Below, in pieces: positions 62,511-64,000 of a DNA stretch of 64,000 nucleotides. The notes under the pieces are model-generated. The model ran no database searches and had not been told where the DNA came from. It saw only the letters and a list, made by a program, of their open reading frames with translations. The stretch lies in NCBI GenBank assembly GCA_963752935.1, contig CAVWAL010000024.1:62001-126000 (forward strand), in the 5' to 3' direction. Position 1 is the first letter of the stretch. The number at the start of each line of letters is the position of its first letter. The translations under genes and the position numbers were made by a program. This DNA is from RI-153 sp963752935 (GTDB lineage Bacteria; Chloroflexota; Anaerolineae; Caldilineales; Caldilineaceae).

Positions 62511-63690
62511 ATGTCTGAGGAAACCCGTATCGTTGAAGAGCAAGACAATGAAGAATCCGTTGTCCAGGCTGAAGGTGCAGAGAACGAAGCAACAGAGCAA
62601 CCCGTGTCCGCCCAAACTGCCTCGGAGGCTACACCTGAGGTAGAGGCGGATGGAGCATCCGCGGCTGAAGCACCCGCGGCTGAAGCACCCGCGGCTGAAG
62701 CGGTGGCTGAGGAAGCACCTGTTGCCGAAGCAGCACCTGCTGAAGAAGCGCCCGTTGCCGAAGAAGCATCCGCCGAAGCAGCACCTGTTGCCGAAGCAAG
62801 CACCCGTTGCCGAAGAAGCATCCGCCGAAGCAGCACCTGTTACTGAACAAGCACCCGCTGCCGAAGAAGCATCTGCTGCGCAAACACGGAGCGATGACGA
62901 TGACGATGAAGATGGCGACGATCAGAGTGCCGAATATCGCTCGGAAGATGGCAAACAAGTCGTCTATTTGAGTGTCGGCCAGGAAGTCACCGGCACCGTC
63001 AAGCGTACCACCGAGTTTGGCGCATTTGTCGACATCGGTGCCGGTCGCGACGGTCTGATCCACATTTCGGAACTTGCCGTCGGCCGCGTCAACAAGGTCG
63101 CTGACGTCCTCAAGGATGGTCAGCAAGTCACGGCGTGGATCAAGAAACTGGATCGCAAACGTAACCGTATTAGCCTCACGCTGATCTCACCCGGAACCAA
63201 GACGCTCAAAGATCTTAAAGAGGGCGAGATTGTGCCCGGCACTGTAAGCAAGATCATGCCGTACGGCGCCTTCATCGACATTGGTGTCGGCACCGATGCG
63301 CTCCTCCATATTCGTGAGATGAGCAACGGCTACGTGAATAAGCCCGAAGACGTGGTCAAGACCGGCGAAGCCCTCGAAGCCCGCATCATTTCGGTGGATC
63401 GACGTCGCCGACGTATCGATCTCAGCCTCAAGGGGCTGCGCGATGAGCCGGAAGTTGAGGCTGCTCCGCAGATCCTGCAAGAGGCAGAAGCCGAGGAATC
63501 GCTCAACGATCCGTACGCGGACGTAGAGGTACTTTCGCCCATGGAACTCGCTTTCAAACGAGCGATGGAAGCCGAAGGGATCGAAGTCAACGTGCAGAAG
63601 GCCGGCAAGCGCGCCAAATCCGGCAAGAAGCGCACCCGGGCTATTCAGGAAGAGATCATTAACCGCACCCTGAGTAGCATGCGCGATTAG
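62511..63690 (+). CDS. S1-domain RNA-binding protein, frameshifted
   Basis: One gene in two frames. The ATG at 62511 (AGGAG upstream) opens an acidic, Ala/Glu/Pro-rich tail of about 120 residues. At about 62795 one extra A in GAAGCAAGCACC moves the frame by one, and the downstream frame continues the same Ala/Glu pattern. It then encodes two S1 domains: GQEVTGTVKRTTEFGAFVDIG to RISLTLI, and GEIVPGTVSKIMPYGAFIDIG to RIDLSLKGL. A basic C-terminal tail ends LSSMRD. It probably binds RNA on the ribosome, like short S1 proteins. The frame from 62650 that starts MEHPRLKHP is out of frame until the shift. Confidence 0.8.
62751..62841 (+). repeat. Two 39-bp direct repeats in the S1 gene
   Basis: Copies at 62751-62789 and 62803-62841 are identical, starting CCCGTTGCCGAAGAAGCATC. 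The period is 52 bases, one more than 17 codons, and the frameshift lies in the 13-base spacer (62790-62802). Confidence 0.75.
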
Positions 63691-63729
63691 CACCACGTCT
63701 TAAGGTGCTGTCTCTGATGCGATACGCTC

Positions 63730-63760
63730 AAGCGACGGAAGATCTGATCTTCCGTCGCTT
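63730..63760 (+). terminator. Terminator after the S1 gene
   Basis: AAGCGACGGAAGAT (63730-63743), three-base loop, perfect complement at 63747-63760 ending CTTTT. Confidence 0.8.
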
Positions 63761-63821
63761 TTGTATCTCTGAGGGACGCGTCGATCGACGCCGCCTTACT
63801 GCAAATTTATGAGGAGGTGTG

Positions 63822-64000
63822 ATGCAAATTGCAGGGAAAACTGCGCTTGTGACTGGGGGCGCTCAGCGGGTAGGCAAGGCCATTGTGATGATGTTGGCCG
63901 ATCATGGGGCGAATGTGGTGATCAACTACAATAGCTCTTCTATGGCCGCTACGCAGACGCTAGAGGAGGTGAAGGCGCTTGGTGTTGATGCACTTGCCGT
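63822..64000 (+). CDS. SDR-family oxidoreductase, partial (3' end outside window)
   Basis: The first 59 residues of a classical SDR: MQIAGKTALVTGGAQRVGKA, with the cofactor loop TGGAQRVG at 11-18, then ANVVINYNSSSMAATQT. The GGAQRVG form is common in pteridine-reductase-like and 3-oxoacyl-ACP-reductase-like members. GAGGAGGTG lies just before the ATG. The catalytic Tyr/Lys lies beyond the window. Confidence 0.88.
   Translation, partial: MQIAGKTALVTGGAQRVGKAIVMMLADHGANVVINYNSSSMAATQTLEEVKALGVDALA

Overview
The window looks like a chromosomal segment of a Chloroflexota bacterium, most likely the Anaerolineae/Caldilineae group. This is inferred from gene content, not from a marker gene: large MalT-type LuxR and BTAD regulators, LamG/thrombospondin-repeat secreted giants ending in a YLP-like tail, DUF4386 proteins, F420-type oxidoreductases, and Gram-positive-type LexA boxes. 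DNA is moderately GC-rich, genes are dense, and TTG/GTG starts are common. I see no rRNA, tRNA, CRISPR array, transposase or phage gene.

Layout. 1-4.5 kb: partial araA, a beta-CASP ribonuclease, a dapF-like gene and lexA. 4.5-14.6 kb: a chemotaxis receptor, an unknown protein, an SDR, a 156-bp palindromic repeat, a BTAD-type regulator diverging from an alpha/beta hydrolase, and a GNAT-NTF2-like fusion. 15.3-28 kb: one secreted giant of about 4200 residues (lipid-carrier-like N-terminus, two Ca-binding DxDxDG arrays, a long hydrophobic region, several LamG domains, cadherin-like and SdrD-like C-terminus), broken by three +1 shifts. 28-39.4 kb: an accessory strip of small stress, toxin and resistance-type genes (AAC(3)-like, HigBA, PemK, GNAT, DUF1697, AraC, LuxR/MalT) mixed with at least four gene stubs. 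39.4-46 kb: two oxidoreductases, a secreted protein, an epimerase and an L,D-transpeptidase. 46-53 kb: uvrA, a cupredoxin lipoprotein, a NUDIX/GNAT pair and a dynamin-like GTPase. 53-58.7 kb: a second copy of the 156-bp repeat, a large S8 protease broken by five +1 shifts, and an F420-type oxidoreductase. 58.8-64 kb: an NYN-LOTUS protein, ychF, an S1-domain protein (one +1 shift) and a partial SDR.

Connections. lexA and uvrA carry matching Cheo-type LexA boxes at good sigma-70 promoters, so an SOS circuit can be read directly from the window. The giant and the protease are both exported, share a C-terminal tail type, and hold eight of the nine frame breaks. All nine breaks fit single-base insertions, which suggests consensus errors as much as gene decay. 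The 28-39.4 kb strip reads as a turnover zone: PIN toxin-antitoxin, GH29 fucosidase, DinB and MalT genes are cut down to fragments beside intact neighbours.
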